Below, in pieces: positions 32,842 to 40,824 of a stretch of 42,949 nt of DNA. The stretch's first letter is position 1. Each line of letters opens with the position of its first letter. The notes under the pieces were generated by a model, which was given only the letters and a program-made list of their open reading frames with translations, ran no database searches and was not told where the DNA came from. The stretch is from an uncultured Flavobacteriia bacterium. Its GTDB lineage: Bacteria; Bacteroidota; Bacteroidia; Flavobacteriales_D; Crocinitomicaceae. Made by a program: the position numbers and the translations under genes. The stretch is from positions 1-42,949 of the forward strand of contig CAIYQV010000190.1 in assembly GCA_903928365.1 (NCBI GenBank), written 5' to 3'.

Positions 32842-33903
32842 ATGAAAAGAGATTACAGCAAAGAACTCGCGCCTGAGGTTCGTGAGAAAATGAAGAAGAA
32901 TCTCGTTTACGTCGGGATTTTTAGTATTGTAATGATGTTTGCCGGATTTACTTCGGCCTATATTGTGTCGATGGGAGATTCGTTCTGGCTGAAGTACCCA
33001 TTGCCACCAGCTTTCTTGGTGAGTACTGCAGTTATTGTGTTAAGCAGTCTTTTTCTGGAGTTGGGTATTCGGGCTGCTAAAAGAGACGCATTTTCAAATC
33101 TGAAATTGTTTATTTCTCTGACCTTTCTTTCCGGACTGGCTTTTATCTATTTTCAATTCAATGGCTATAAGCAACTTGTTGATTTTGGAGCCCATGCAGC
33201 AAACAACCACATTATCGTTACGGATGGTAAATATGGTGATTACTATGAGATCAAAATGAATGGAAAATTCGTCGATGTAAATGGGAATGACTACTTGCTT
33301 GATGGAAAGAAGATCTCAGACACACAAATGAAAGCGCTTCAGCAATTCACGAAGAAATTTTTATCCTTAGAAAGAAACAAACCATACAATGTTGCTGCTG
33401 ATTATGGCAAAGAATTCATTTTGTACTACGAGTCTCAGCCACTGGGATTGATCAACGGGAAATTGACAACGCCTGATGGGAAAGAATTGCAGTATGTGGA
33501 TTTGATGCGTTTGAGAGATCTTGCTGTGAATATCCGTGACGGACGAGGCGATTTCTTTGTTAAAGGTCAAATGGGTAAGGATTTTCATATTTACTTCAAG
33601 GGCAAAGAATTAGAATACAAGAATCGTGAATTGCATTATCAGGGGAAGAAACTGTCGAGATACTTGCAGATCAAAGCAATGGAAACAGCCGATACGGCCA
33701 CTTCTTATTTGTACATCATCACGTTCTTACATTTGTTACACATTTTGGTGACCATGATCTACATGTCAAAAATGACAATAGGTTCATTTTCAGGAAGATT
33801 TAATTCTCAAGAAAATTTAAGCCTGAGACTTGGAGCAATCTTCTGGCACTTTTTGGGACTATTGTGGCTCTATTTGTTGCTTTTTTTACTTTTTATTCAT
33901 TAA
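32842..33903 (+). CDS. Heme-copper oxidase subunit III with a large insertion
   Basis: This 353-residue subunit-III-like protein has five membrane helices (about 21-43, 55-78, 86-106, 288-308 and 328-352) and ends LGAIFWHFLGLLWLYLLLF, the family's hallmark. Relatives in Flavobacteriia, as I recall them, are about 195 residues. Here about 165 extra residues (121-285) sit between helices 3 and 4. This insert is hydrophilic and beta-like, with repeated GK turns (LDGKKIS, INGKLTTPDGKELQY, YFKGKELEY, YQGKKLS). By the positive-inside rule it faces the periplasm if the N-terminus is inside. The frame is uninterrupted and codon use looks normal, so it is not a sequencing fault. The following gene is a second subunit III. 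Confidence 0.87.
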   Translation: MKRDYSKELAPEVREKMKKNLVYVGIFSIVMMFAGFTSAYIVSMGDSFWLKYPLPPAFLVSTAVIVLSSLFLELGIRAAKRDAFSNLKLFISLTFLSGLAFIYFQFNGYKQLVDFGAHAANNHIIVTDGKYGDYYEIKMNGKFVDVNGNDYLLDGKKISDTQMKALQQFTKKFLSLERNKPYNVAADYGKEFILYYESQPLGLINGKLTTPDGKELQYVDLMRLRDLAVNIRDGRGDFFVKGQMGKDFHIYFKGKELEYKNRELHYQGKKLSRYLQIKAMETADTATSYLYIITFLHLLHILVTMIYMSKMTIGSFSGRFNSQENLSLRLGAIFWHFLGLLWLYLLLFLLFIH

Positions 33904-33925
33904 ACTTGCATAAAAATTTTTTGTA

Positions 33926-34951
33926 ATGGCAGGACACGCTACTCAACAAATTGATGCCAGTACCCTGTGGGGAGGTAAGATTTCTCCGTTCAGTACCAGC
34001 TATGGTAAACTGATGATGTGGTTCTTTCTGGTTTCCGATGCATTGACATTCGGAGGACTTCTTGTGGCATACGGATTTACTAGACATGATGCGCAGGATG
34101 CGTGGCCAATTGGTGAAGAAACGTTCAACTCCATGCCTTTTTTAGGTCATGGTTATCCGCTTTTGTATGTTGCCTTGATGACCTTTATCCTAATCGTTTC
34201 TTCGGTTACAATGGTATTGGCAGTTGAAGCAGGACATCGTCTGGATAAAAAAGGAGTGATCAAATGGATGATCGCTACGATCATCGGTGGGTTCTTCTTC
34301 GTAGGATCCCAAGCGTGGGAATGGAGTCACTTTATTCACGGTTCGGAGTTCGGTAAAGTAGAATTGGCGGATGGATCACAGGCGATTGTGAAAGGCCATT
34401 TCGGAGAATTGCAAAACTTTACAGTTCTTGAAGCAGGAAAACATCACAAAAAAGGGGATGTGATCAAGGAAGACTTGATGCATGAGTTCCAGCATGCCGT
34501 TGAAAAAGGCCATATTAAAGATGGTAAAATCACCCTGCATGACGGAAGTATTGCGAAAGTAAACAAGGCAGCTGATGAGCATATGACCCTGATTGTCAAG
34601 AAAGATGGAAAATCCCACAAAGTAGGCGATCGTATCGAAGGTAAAGCGGCTTGTGATATGTATTACGATGCAATTAACAGCGGACAATCTGGAAGAATCA
34701 TTTACGGAGCCAATTTGAAGCAGAATGAATACGGTCCGCAACAATATGGTCAGTTCTTCTTTTTTATTACAGGTTTCCACGGTTTCCACGTATTCTCAGG
34801 AGTAGTGATCAATATCATTATCCTGTTGGGAGTTGTGGCAGGAACGTATCACAAAAGAGGACATTATGAAATGGTAGAGAAGACTGGTTTGTACTGGCAC
34901 TTCGTAGACCTTGTTTGGGTATTCGTATTTACCTTCTTCTATCTTATATAA
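33926..34951 (+). CDS. Cytochrome c oxidase subunit III (second copy)
   Basis: This 341-residue protein matches the longer subunit III of Bacteroidota: SYGKLMMWFFLVSDALTFGG, ALMTFILIVSSVTMVLAVEAGH, GSQAWEWSHFIHG, FFFFITGFHGFHVFSG and the C-terminal LYWHFVDLVWVFVFTFFYL. A hydrophilic segment of about 130 residues (139-270) lies between helices. A comparable insert exists, to my knowledge, in other flavobacterial homologues. Its sequence here is rich in His, Lys and Asp (GKHHKKGDVIKEDLMHEFQH), which might bind a metal. It is 22 nt downstream of the first subunit III and 21 nt upstream of subunit IV. Confidence 0.93.
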   Translation: MAGHATQQIDASTLWGGKISPFSTSYGKLMMWFFLVSDALTFGGLLVAYGFTRHDAQDAWPIGEETFNSMPFLGHGYPLLYVALMTFILIVSSVTMVLAVEAGHRLDKKGVIKWMIATIIGGFFFVGSQAWEWSHFIHGSEFGKVELADGSQAIVKGHFGELQNFTVLEAGKHHKKGDVIKEDLMHEFQHAVEKGHIKDGKITLHDGSIAKVNKAADEHMTLIVKKDGKSHKVGDRIEGKAACDMYYDAINSGQSGRIIYGANLKQNEYGPQQYGQFFFFITGFHGFHVFSGVVINIIILLGVVAGTYHKRGHYEMVEKTGLYWHFVDLVWVFVFTFFYLI

Positions 34952-34972
34952 TTTACATTAAATCTGTCTATC

Positions 34973-35362
34973 ATGGAAAGAGACGATATCATAGAATACT
35001 CTTTGAATCAAGATGCAAATGGAAATGCAATTCCATTGCATGATGAAGAAGCAGGGAAAGGTATTCGCAAGAAAATTTTGAAGGTAACTTTATTGCTTAC
35101 TATCATCACCGTCGTTGAAGTTGGGATGGGAGCATATATTAAACAAGGAACATCCATCTGGCCGATCGTAAAATGGTCGTTTGTTGTAATGACACTTGTA
35201 AAAGCAGCTTATATTGTATTGGTGTTTATGCACCTTGGGGATGAGAAAAAATCAATGAAGTATGTTATTCTCGTGCCTTACATCATGTTTGTTTTGTACC
35301 TCATATTCATTGCTCTTACAGAAGCATTAGCAGTAGGAAATTCCTGGTTTACCTACGGATAG
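34973..35362 (+). CDS. Cytochrome c oxidase subunit IV family protein
   Basis: This 129-residue protein has three membrane helices (about 33-54, 62-84 and 94-115). A hydrophilic N-terminus (MERDDIIEYSLNQDANGN) precedes them. The pattern ITVVEVGMGAY, KAAYIVLVFMHLGDEKKSMKYVILVPYI is diagnostic of the bacterial COX4 / CtaF-like subunit. It should stabilise the catalytic core. It lies between subunit III and two SCO-type copper/thiol proteins in the same operon, 4 nt before the next gene. Confidence 0.92.
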   Translation: MERDDIIEYSLNQDANGNAIPLHDEEAGKGIRKKILKVTLLLTIITVVEVGMGAYIKQGTSIWPIVKWSFVVMTLVKAAYIVLVFMHLGDEKKSMKYVILVPYIMFVLYLIFIALTEALAVGNSWFTYG

Positions 35363-35366
35363 ACCC

Positions 35367-36047
35367 ATGGCAAAGAAAAATACAGCCGGACGAAGAAAAG
35401 TAGTTTTTGCATTCTTACTTTTATTCGGGCCGGCTTTTTTATTGATCTTTATTTCCACCCGCGGGTGTGAGCATAAGTTCAAACAACTGGAAGATTTCGG
35501 CAAAGCGTCCGATTACCATTTCACGGATGCTCGCGGTAAAGCATTCAGCGCCAAAGATTTTCAGGGAGACATCGTTCTTGTTACGACCATCCAACCCGGA
35601 TGCCCGGGCGATTGCGCCATTTCTATGTGGCATTTGGATCAGTTGATCTATCAGCACATTCGCAAAAACAAGCGTAAAAAGATGAAACAAGTGCGGATCA
35701 TCTCATTCGTTACGGATGGAAAAGGCAATGACGTAAAGGATTTGGAAACAGTAGAACAGGCTTTAAAAGATCAGGTAGAGGAATATGATCCCGACATATG
35801 GATCCTGGCGAGCGGTTCGGCAAGAGAAATGTATAATTTTGAGCATAACGGAGAACGCTTGCTTAAAAAAGGACCGGAATATTATGGAGGTGAAGCTTTT
35901 CAGGAATTAGTATTACTATTGGACAAAGAGAATCACCTAAGGATGGTCTTATCGGGTAAAACGGAGGGGATGGTACGCCGAATGAAAGAACATATTGCCC
36001 TGCTTCAAAAACAGTATGATAAAGATCGGGTGAATAAAAAGAAATGA
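35367..36047 (+). CDS. SCO-like thioredoxin-fold membrane-anchored protein
   Basis: The protein has 226 residues, with an N-terminal membrane anchor (about 12-31) and a periplasmic thioredoxin-like domain. The active-site pair is Cys79/Cys83 in QPGCPGDCAIS, the CxxxC spacing of SCO proteins, but the following Pro is missing. I cannot find the conserved distal His that completes the copper site. This suggests a thiol-disulfide role or a diverged copper chaperone rather than a normal CuA-assembly SCO. The C-terminal tail is Lys-rich. Its stop overlaps the start of a canonical SCO by 4 nt, so the two are coupled. Confidence 0.75.
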   Translation: MAKKNTAGRRKVVFAFLLLFGPAFLLIFISTRGCEHKFKQLEDFGKASDYHFTDARGKAFSAKDFQGDIVLVTTIQPGCPGDCAISMWHLDQLIYQHIRKNKRKKMKQVRIISFVTDGKGNDVKDLETVEQALKDQVEEYDPDIWILASGSAREMYNFEHNGERLLKKGPEYYGGEAFQELVLLLDKENHLRMVLSGKTEGMVRRMKEHIALLQKQYDKDRVNKKK

Positions 36048-36712
36048 GCATGAGATTGGTATTGGTCATTTTATCAATTGGTTTGTTGTACTCCTGTGAT
36101 TCCAGTAAAAAAAAGGTTCATGTACTTCCGTTCATAGGCAATTTTGACATTGAATACAAATTAGTGGATGGGGTAGAAATTGCAGATACCATTTATCCCA
36201 GAATACCGTTCTTTCATTATACCAATGAATCTGGAAAGGAGATTACGTCAACCCAACTGAAAGGTAAAGTGTGGGTGGCAGATTTCTTTTTTACAAGTTG
36301 TCAGACGATATGCCCTATCATGACTACCAATCTCAAAAGATTGAACCAGTCTACAAATGATCTGAAAGACCAAATTCAATTCATTTCCTTCTCGATCGAC
36401 CCGGAAAGAGACACGCCTGCATCCCTAAGCAGGTATAAAAGACACTACGGAATTCAATCAGATAACTGGACTTTTTTGACAGGCGATGAGGAGAAAACAC
36501 ATTTGTTAGGAATCGAGAACTTCCAGATTTTTGCGGGTCGGGATGAAGAGTCTCAGGGAGGGTTTGCGCATTCCGGAGCCTTTACATTGGTGGACAAAGA
36601 AGGGTTTGTCCGTGGTGTCTATTTAGGTACAGACCCAAAGCAGGTGGAACAATTAGAGAAGGATTTGCGTTTATTGTTAAAAGAGGAATATGGAATACCT
36701 GGATCAAACTAA
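36044..36712 (+). CDS. SCO1/SenC-family copper chaperone lipoprotein
   Basis: SCO proteins deliver copper to, or keep reduced, the CuA site of cytochrome oxidase subunit II. This 222-residue protein has a lipobox LLYSC (Cys18), then a thioredoxin fold with the copper motif FFFTSCQTICPIM (Cys86, Cys90, Pro91). The distal ligand is His176 in GGFAHSGAFTLVD, so the site is complete, unlike its neighbour. FISFSIDPERDTPASL is also a family mark. An ATG at 36050 is an alternative start. The 3' end overlaps the DUF420 gene by 23 nt. Confidence 0.93.
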   Translation: MSMRLVLVILSIGLLYSCDSSKKKVHVLPFIGNFDIEYKLVDGVEIADTIYPRIPFFHYTNESGKEITSTQLKGKVWVADFFFTSCQTICPIMTTNLKRLNQSTNDLKDQIQFISFSIDPERDTPASLSRYKRHYGIQSDNWTFLTGDEEKTHLLGIENFQIFAGRDEESQGGFAHSGAFTLVDKEGFVRGVYLGTDPKQVEQLEKDLRLLLKEEYGIPGSN

Positions 36713-37265
36713 GGCAATCAAACTGAGAAAAATTATCATCCTTTTGTCTGTCGTATTGCCGTTGGCAGTGGCTGCTTTATTTGGTTTAAAGATCGAAGGC
36801 GTAACGATTTTTCGCTCTTTACCTGCAGTCTATACTGTCATCAATGGTTTAACAGCTTTATGTCTTTTGGCGGCTCTTCGAGCAATTAAAAAGAAAAACA
36901 TCTCCCTGCATTTTACCTGGATTCGAATAGCACTGGTTCTTTCGTTGGTTTTTCTTATCATGTATGTACTCTATCATGTGACATCGCCAACTACTCATTT
37001 CGGAGACACCAATGGTGACGGGCAGGTAGATATACTTGAAAAAGCCAAGATTGGATTGACGGCTGTTGTCTATTATGTTTTGTTGTTCTCACATATACTG
37101 CTAAGCATTGCGGTTGTACCTCTGGTGCTCTTTTCTTACTTATATGCTCGTACGGGTCAAATAGATCGCCATCGTAGATGGGTACGTTTCGCTTTTCCGA
37201 TTTGGTTATACGTTGCTGTTTCGGGGGTCATCGTTTACGTATTTATTTCTCCCTATTATCATTGA
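36690..37265 (+). CDS. DUF420 membrane protein with an EF-hand-like loop
   Basis: This 191-residue protein has five membrane helices and matches DUF420 (related to the CtaM-type oxidase assembly factors), which follows SCO in Bacteroidota oxidase clusters. Family marks are YHVTSPTTHFG, LLFSHILLSIAVVPLVL and HRRWVRFAFPIWLYVAVSGVIVY. A 12-residue stretch, residues 106-117 (DTNGDGQVDILE), fits the EF-hand calcium loop at every ligand position (D106, N108, D110, Q112, D114, E117). It lies in a loop probably facing the periplasm. The gene overlaps the SCO gene by 23 nt and ends the operon. Confidence 0.87.
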   Translation: MEYLDQTKAIKLRKIIILLSVVLPLAVAALFGLKIEGVTIFRSLPAVYTVINGLTALCLLAALRAIKKKNISLHFTWIRIALVLSLVFLIMYVLYHVTSPTTHFGDTNGDGQVDILEKAKIGLTAVVYYVLLFSHILLSIAVVPLVLFSYLYARTGQIDRHRRWVRFAFPIWLYVAVSGVIVYVFISPYYH

Positions 37266-37359
37266 AATTCGATTGCGTAGAATTCAATCGTTCAATATGT
37301 CATCACTTGATTTATTTGCTTAAATTCGTACGGTTTCTGTAACCAAATGTTAAAGTCAC

Positions 37360-40300
37360 ATGCTACTTCTTATGAAAAAGTCCCACCTTTTAGCAGTTAT
37401 ACTCTGCCTTTTTGTTTTTGTAAGTCAGTCTCAAATTCTTATATCAAACAATGGTAGTGCTGCATCCGTAATTGCAGGTAATTTTGTTGGAACCGGTATC
37501 GCTATTAGCAACCCCACTATAACGTGTCCATCAAATTCATACGGGACCTTTACAAATGGTCAGACAACGAACATTGGTATTTCAAGTGGAGTTGTATTAT
37601 CCACTGGGAATATCGTGACTCAATTGAATGGACCTGCAGGAAGTCAGAATTTCTCGCCGAATTTTAGTACGGATATGGCAGGTGGAAGTTGCAATGATCC
37701 TCAACTGAATAGTTTGGAAGCTCTGGCAGATTATGACTGCTGTATTCTTGAGTTTGATGTCGTTCCACAGTGTGATGTATTGACTATTCGCTTTGTTTTT
37801 GGTTCAGAGGAATATCCAGAGTACGTTAGTTCTGGTTATAACGACGCATTCGGTTTCTTCGTCACGGGATCTAATCCATCGGGGCCAAATTACAATAATA
37901 CCAACGTTGCAACACTTCCTGACGGGGTGACAATTGCAAGTATTGATAACATCAACAGTACCACCAATTCAGCATATTATATCAACAACAATGGGGGCAC
38001 TACCATTAGAATGGATGGTTTTACGACTGTTTTGACAAGTACAATTGAAGTTGTTCCTTGTAATTCATACCATTTCAAATTAGCAATTGCAGATGCGGGT
38101 GATGGTATTTACGATTCAGCTGTTTTGATCGACTTTTTGCAGTGTAACAACATTATGTCCATCACCACCGATTCACAAACTGATGAGAATTGTGGATTAG
38201 GTGACGGTTCTGCAGCAGTGAGTGTAACTGGCGGATTCCCTTATTCAGATGGTTCATACACGTATTCATGGTCTCCTGCAGGAGGTAATGCGGCTTCAGC
38301 CACAGGATTATCTGCAGGTACCTACACGTTAACAGTGGATGATAACAGCACTTGTACAGACCCGGTAACTACCACCATCGATATCTTACCAACCTCAGTT
38401 GGTCCGATCATAACTAATCCAGGAAACCAAACCGTTTGTGACAGCTACACTTTGCCTGCAATTTCCGGAACAAATTTGACCTCATCAGTTGGTTATTTTA
38501 CTGGTCCGAACGGAACTGGAACTCAATTGTCGGTTGGTTCTGCGATTACGTTGTCACAAACAGTGTATATTCATGATGTATATGGAACATGTACAGATGA
38601 TGAATCATTTGTGGTAACAGTAAACGTTGCCCCTGATTTTTCTGTTTCCTCGACGGATCCTACGGTTTGTAACGGATCAGACGGCACGATCACACTCTCA
38701 GGTTTAACACCTTCTTCCAGCTTTTCAGTAAGTTACGATGATGATGGTGTTGCGGTCGGACCTTTAGCGTTAACTACAGATGCTTCAGGAAATATTACAA
38801 TTTCCGGATTGAATGCGGGAGCCTATGACAACTTCTCAGTTACTTCGAATGGCTGCACTGGAACGGATCCGGCGGTAATGAACCTGAATAATCCGGGAGC
38901 ACCTTCGATTAATAACCCAGGCCCGGTGAACACCTGTGATGCTTACACCCTTCCAGCAATTACAGGTACAAATCTCACATCAGCTGTAAGTTATTGGACA
39001 GGAACCGGTGGTACGGGATCGCAATTGGCAGTTGGAACTGTTTTAACGTCTTCTCAAACGGTTTACATCTATGATGCCAACGGAGCTTGTACGGATCAGG
39101 AAATCGTTGCAGTGAACATTACAAATTCACCTGTACTTGCATCTCCAGGTGCACAAACAATTTGTGATAGCTACACTTTACCTGCGATATCTGGTTCAAA
39201 CTTGAGTGGTACAGAAGCTTATTGGACAGCAGCCGGAGGAACAGGAACATCTTTAGCTGTTGGAACTACTATTTCTAGTTCGCAGACCATTTTTATTTAT
39301 GATGCTGCAGGAACATGTATAGATGAAGTATCCTTTCCGGTAACCATTAACAACACTCCTTCCATCAATAACCCAGGTCCGCAATCAGCATGTGGATCCT
39401 ATACGTTACCAGCTATTACCGGCACGAATCTTTCGGGAACGGAAGCATACTATAACAATACGCAATTATCAGGTGGCACTGTAATTACTGGTCCGATTAC
39501 CTCAACTCAAACGGTTTATATTTACGGTGCTGATGGCGCTTGTTCGAATGAGGTTTCTTTCCAGGTAACTATTAACACTTCGCCTTCCATTACAAATCCG
39601 GGATCGCAAACAACTTGTGATGTTTATACACTACCGGCAATTTCCGGAACAAATTTAACGGGTTCACAGGCGTATTATTCAGGACCGAATGGTACAGGTT
39701 CCGTTCTTGCAGCTGGTACAGTAATTACGTCTGATCAGACCGTTTACATTTATGATAATAACGGTACTTGTGATGACAACGAATCCTTCTCAGTTACTGT
39801 AAATACAACACCAACCTTGACTAATCCTGGTGTACAAACCGCGTGTGACAGTTACACCTTGCCGACGATCACTGGTTCTAATATGTCAGGCGCGCAGGCT
39901 TATTACGATGATTCACAGTCGAATGGTGGTGCTCTGATCTCAGGAACGATTTCTTCTACTCAGACGGTTTGGATATATGATGCAGATGGAAACTGCTCCG
40001 ATGAAGAATCTTTCCTTATTACCATAAATCCACTTCCGACGGTTAATTCAGTAGATGGTGGAGCTAACTATTGTGTGGGAGATGCGATCAATGACATTAC
40101 AGTAGCCGTAACAGGAACAGCATCATGGACCGTATCTTATACCCTTGATGGCACACCTCAGACTGCAACAGGAAGTACGAGTCCAGTTTCACTTGGAAAT
40201 GCTGAAGGAGTTTATGTGATTAATGCTATCGCTGATGCAAATTGTAATAACACGGGTTCGTTTGGTTCACAAACGATCGTCATAAACCCAATTCCTTCAG

Positions 40301-40824
40301 CACCAACTGCCGGAACGGATTCTACGTATTGTTCTTCATGGGATTTGGAGAACATGTTTGCAAGTGGTTCAGGGGGCACATATACGTGGTATTCTGATGC
40401 GACACTAACGGATGTCATTAGCACAGGGACAACTTTAATGCCTTCGGATCAGAATGGAACGACACTCTATTATGTTACTGAAACATCATCTGGTTGTGAA
40501 GGTCCGGCAAGTATTGTTGCTATAACCATCAATGATTGTGATATTATTGTGCCTACTGCCTTCACTCCTGACGGAGACAACGCTAATGATGTTTGGGAGA
40601 TCGTAAACCTTGACTACGTTTATCCGGATAACTTGGTCACTGTTTACAACAGATGGGGTGGATTGATCTACCAGTCTGAGAAAGGTAAATATTCAGACAA
40701 GCCATGGGATGGAACCTTCAACGGGGAGCCTTTACCGGTAGCGTCTTATTACTTTATAATCGATTTCAATAATGAGGAATTCCAACCAGTAAAAGGGATT
40801 GTTTCTATCGTTCTTGATAAATAA
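37360..40824 (+). CDS. Large T9SS-exported repeat adhesin (gliding-type C-terminus)
   Basis: The protein has 1154 residues (an ATG at 37372, MKKSHLLAVILCLF, is the likelier start). A signal peptide ends near SQSQ. The N-terminal domain (about 30-262) is of the 'choice-of-anchor L' type: SGVVLSTGN, IRFVFGSEEYPEYV, NDAFGFFVTG. An SprB-like domain (about 268-345) follows. Then come six copies of a 75-residue repeat with the core CDSYTLPAI.GTNL: copy 1 at about 349-424, an Ig-like domain at 425-510, and copies 2-6 in tandem at 517-890. The C-terminal 90 residues form a gliding-motility-associated type B T9SS domain (VPTAFTPDGDNANDVW, VYNRWGGLIYQS, PVASYYFIIDF). It is predicted to be a surface adhesin. 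Its stop overlaps the PorP/SprF start by 1 nt. Confidence 0.92.
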   Translation: MLLLMKKSHLLAVILCLFVFVSQSQILISNNGSAASVIAGNFVGTGIAISNPTITCPSNSYGTFTNGQTTNIGISSGVVLSTGNIVTQLNGPAGSQNFSPNFSTDMAGGSCNDPQLNSLEALADYDCCILEFDVVPQCDVLTIRFVFGSEEYPEYVSSGYNDAFGFFVTGSNPSGPNYNNTNVATLPDGVTIASIDNINSTTNSAYYINNNGGTTIRMDGFTTVLTSTIEVVPCNSYHFKLAIADAGDGIYDSAVLIDFLQCNNIMSITTDSQTDENCGLGDGSAAVSVTGGFPYSDGSYTYSWSPAGGNAASATGLSAGTYTLTVDDNSTCTDPVTTTIDILPTSVGPIITNPGNQTVCDSYTLPAISGTNLTSSVGYFTGPNGTGTQLSVGSAITLSQTVYIHDVYGTCTDDESFVVTVNVAPDFSVSSTDPTVCNGSDGTITLSGLTPSSSFSVSYDDDGVAVGPLALTTDASGNITISGLNAGAYDNFSVTSNGCTGTDPAVMNLNNPGAPSINNPGPVNTCDAYTLPAITGTNLTSAVSYWTGTGGTGSQLAVGTVLTSSQTVYIYDANGACTDQEIVAVNITNSPVLASPGAQTICDSYTLPAISGSNLSGTEAYWTAAGGTGTSLAVGTTISSSQTIFIYDAAGTCIDEVSFPVTINNTPSINNPGPQSACGSYTLPAITGTNLSGTEAYYNNTQLSGGTVITGPITSTQTVYIYGADGACSNEVSFQVTINTSPSITNPGSQTTCDVYTLPAISGTNLTGSQAYYSGPNGTGSVLAAGTVITSDQTVYIYDNNGTCDDNESFSVTVNTTPTLTNPGVQTACDSYTLPTITGSNMSGAQAYYDDSQSNGGALISGTISSTQTVWIYDADGNCSDEESFLITINPLPTVNSVDGGANYCVGDAINDITVAVTGTASWTVSYTLDGTPQTATGSTSPVSLGNAEGVYVINAIADANCNNTGSFGSQTIVINPIPSAPTAGTDSTYCSSWDLENMFASGSGGTYTWYSDATLTDVISTGTTLMPSDQNGTTLYYVTETSSGCEGPASIVAITINDCDIIVPTAFTPDGDNANDVWEIVNLDYVYPDNLVTVYNRWGGLIYQSEKGKYSDKPWDGTFNGEPLPVASYYFIIDFNNEEFQPVKGIVSIVLDK
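38404..40029 (+). repeat. Six-copy CDSYTLPAI repeat array
   Basis: The coding repeats of the adhesin: one copy at about 38404-38631, then after a gap five tandem copies from about 38908 to 40029, each about 225-228 bp (75-76 residues). Each begins near NPG.Q..CD.YTLPAI and ends near VYIYD..G.C.DE.SF.VT.N. The copies differ at many positions, so they are old duplications and not a recent expansion. Confidence 0.85.

Noticed and set aside
37360..40824. CRISPR-like or IS-type repeats within the adhesin gene
   Set aside because: The repeats are in-frame protein domains of about 225 bp that have diverged at many bases; there are no short identical repeats with unique spacers and no transposase.
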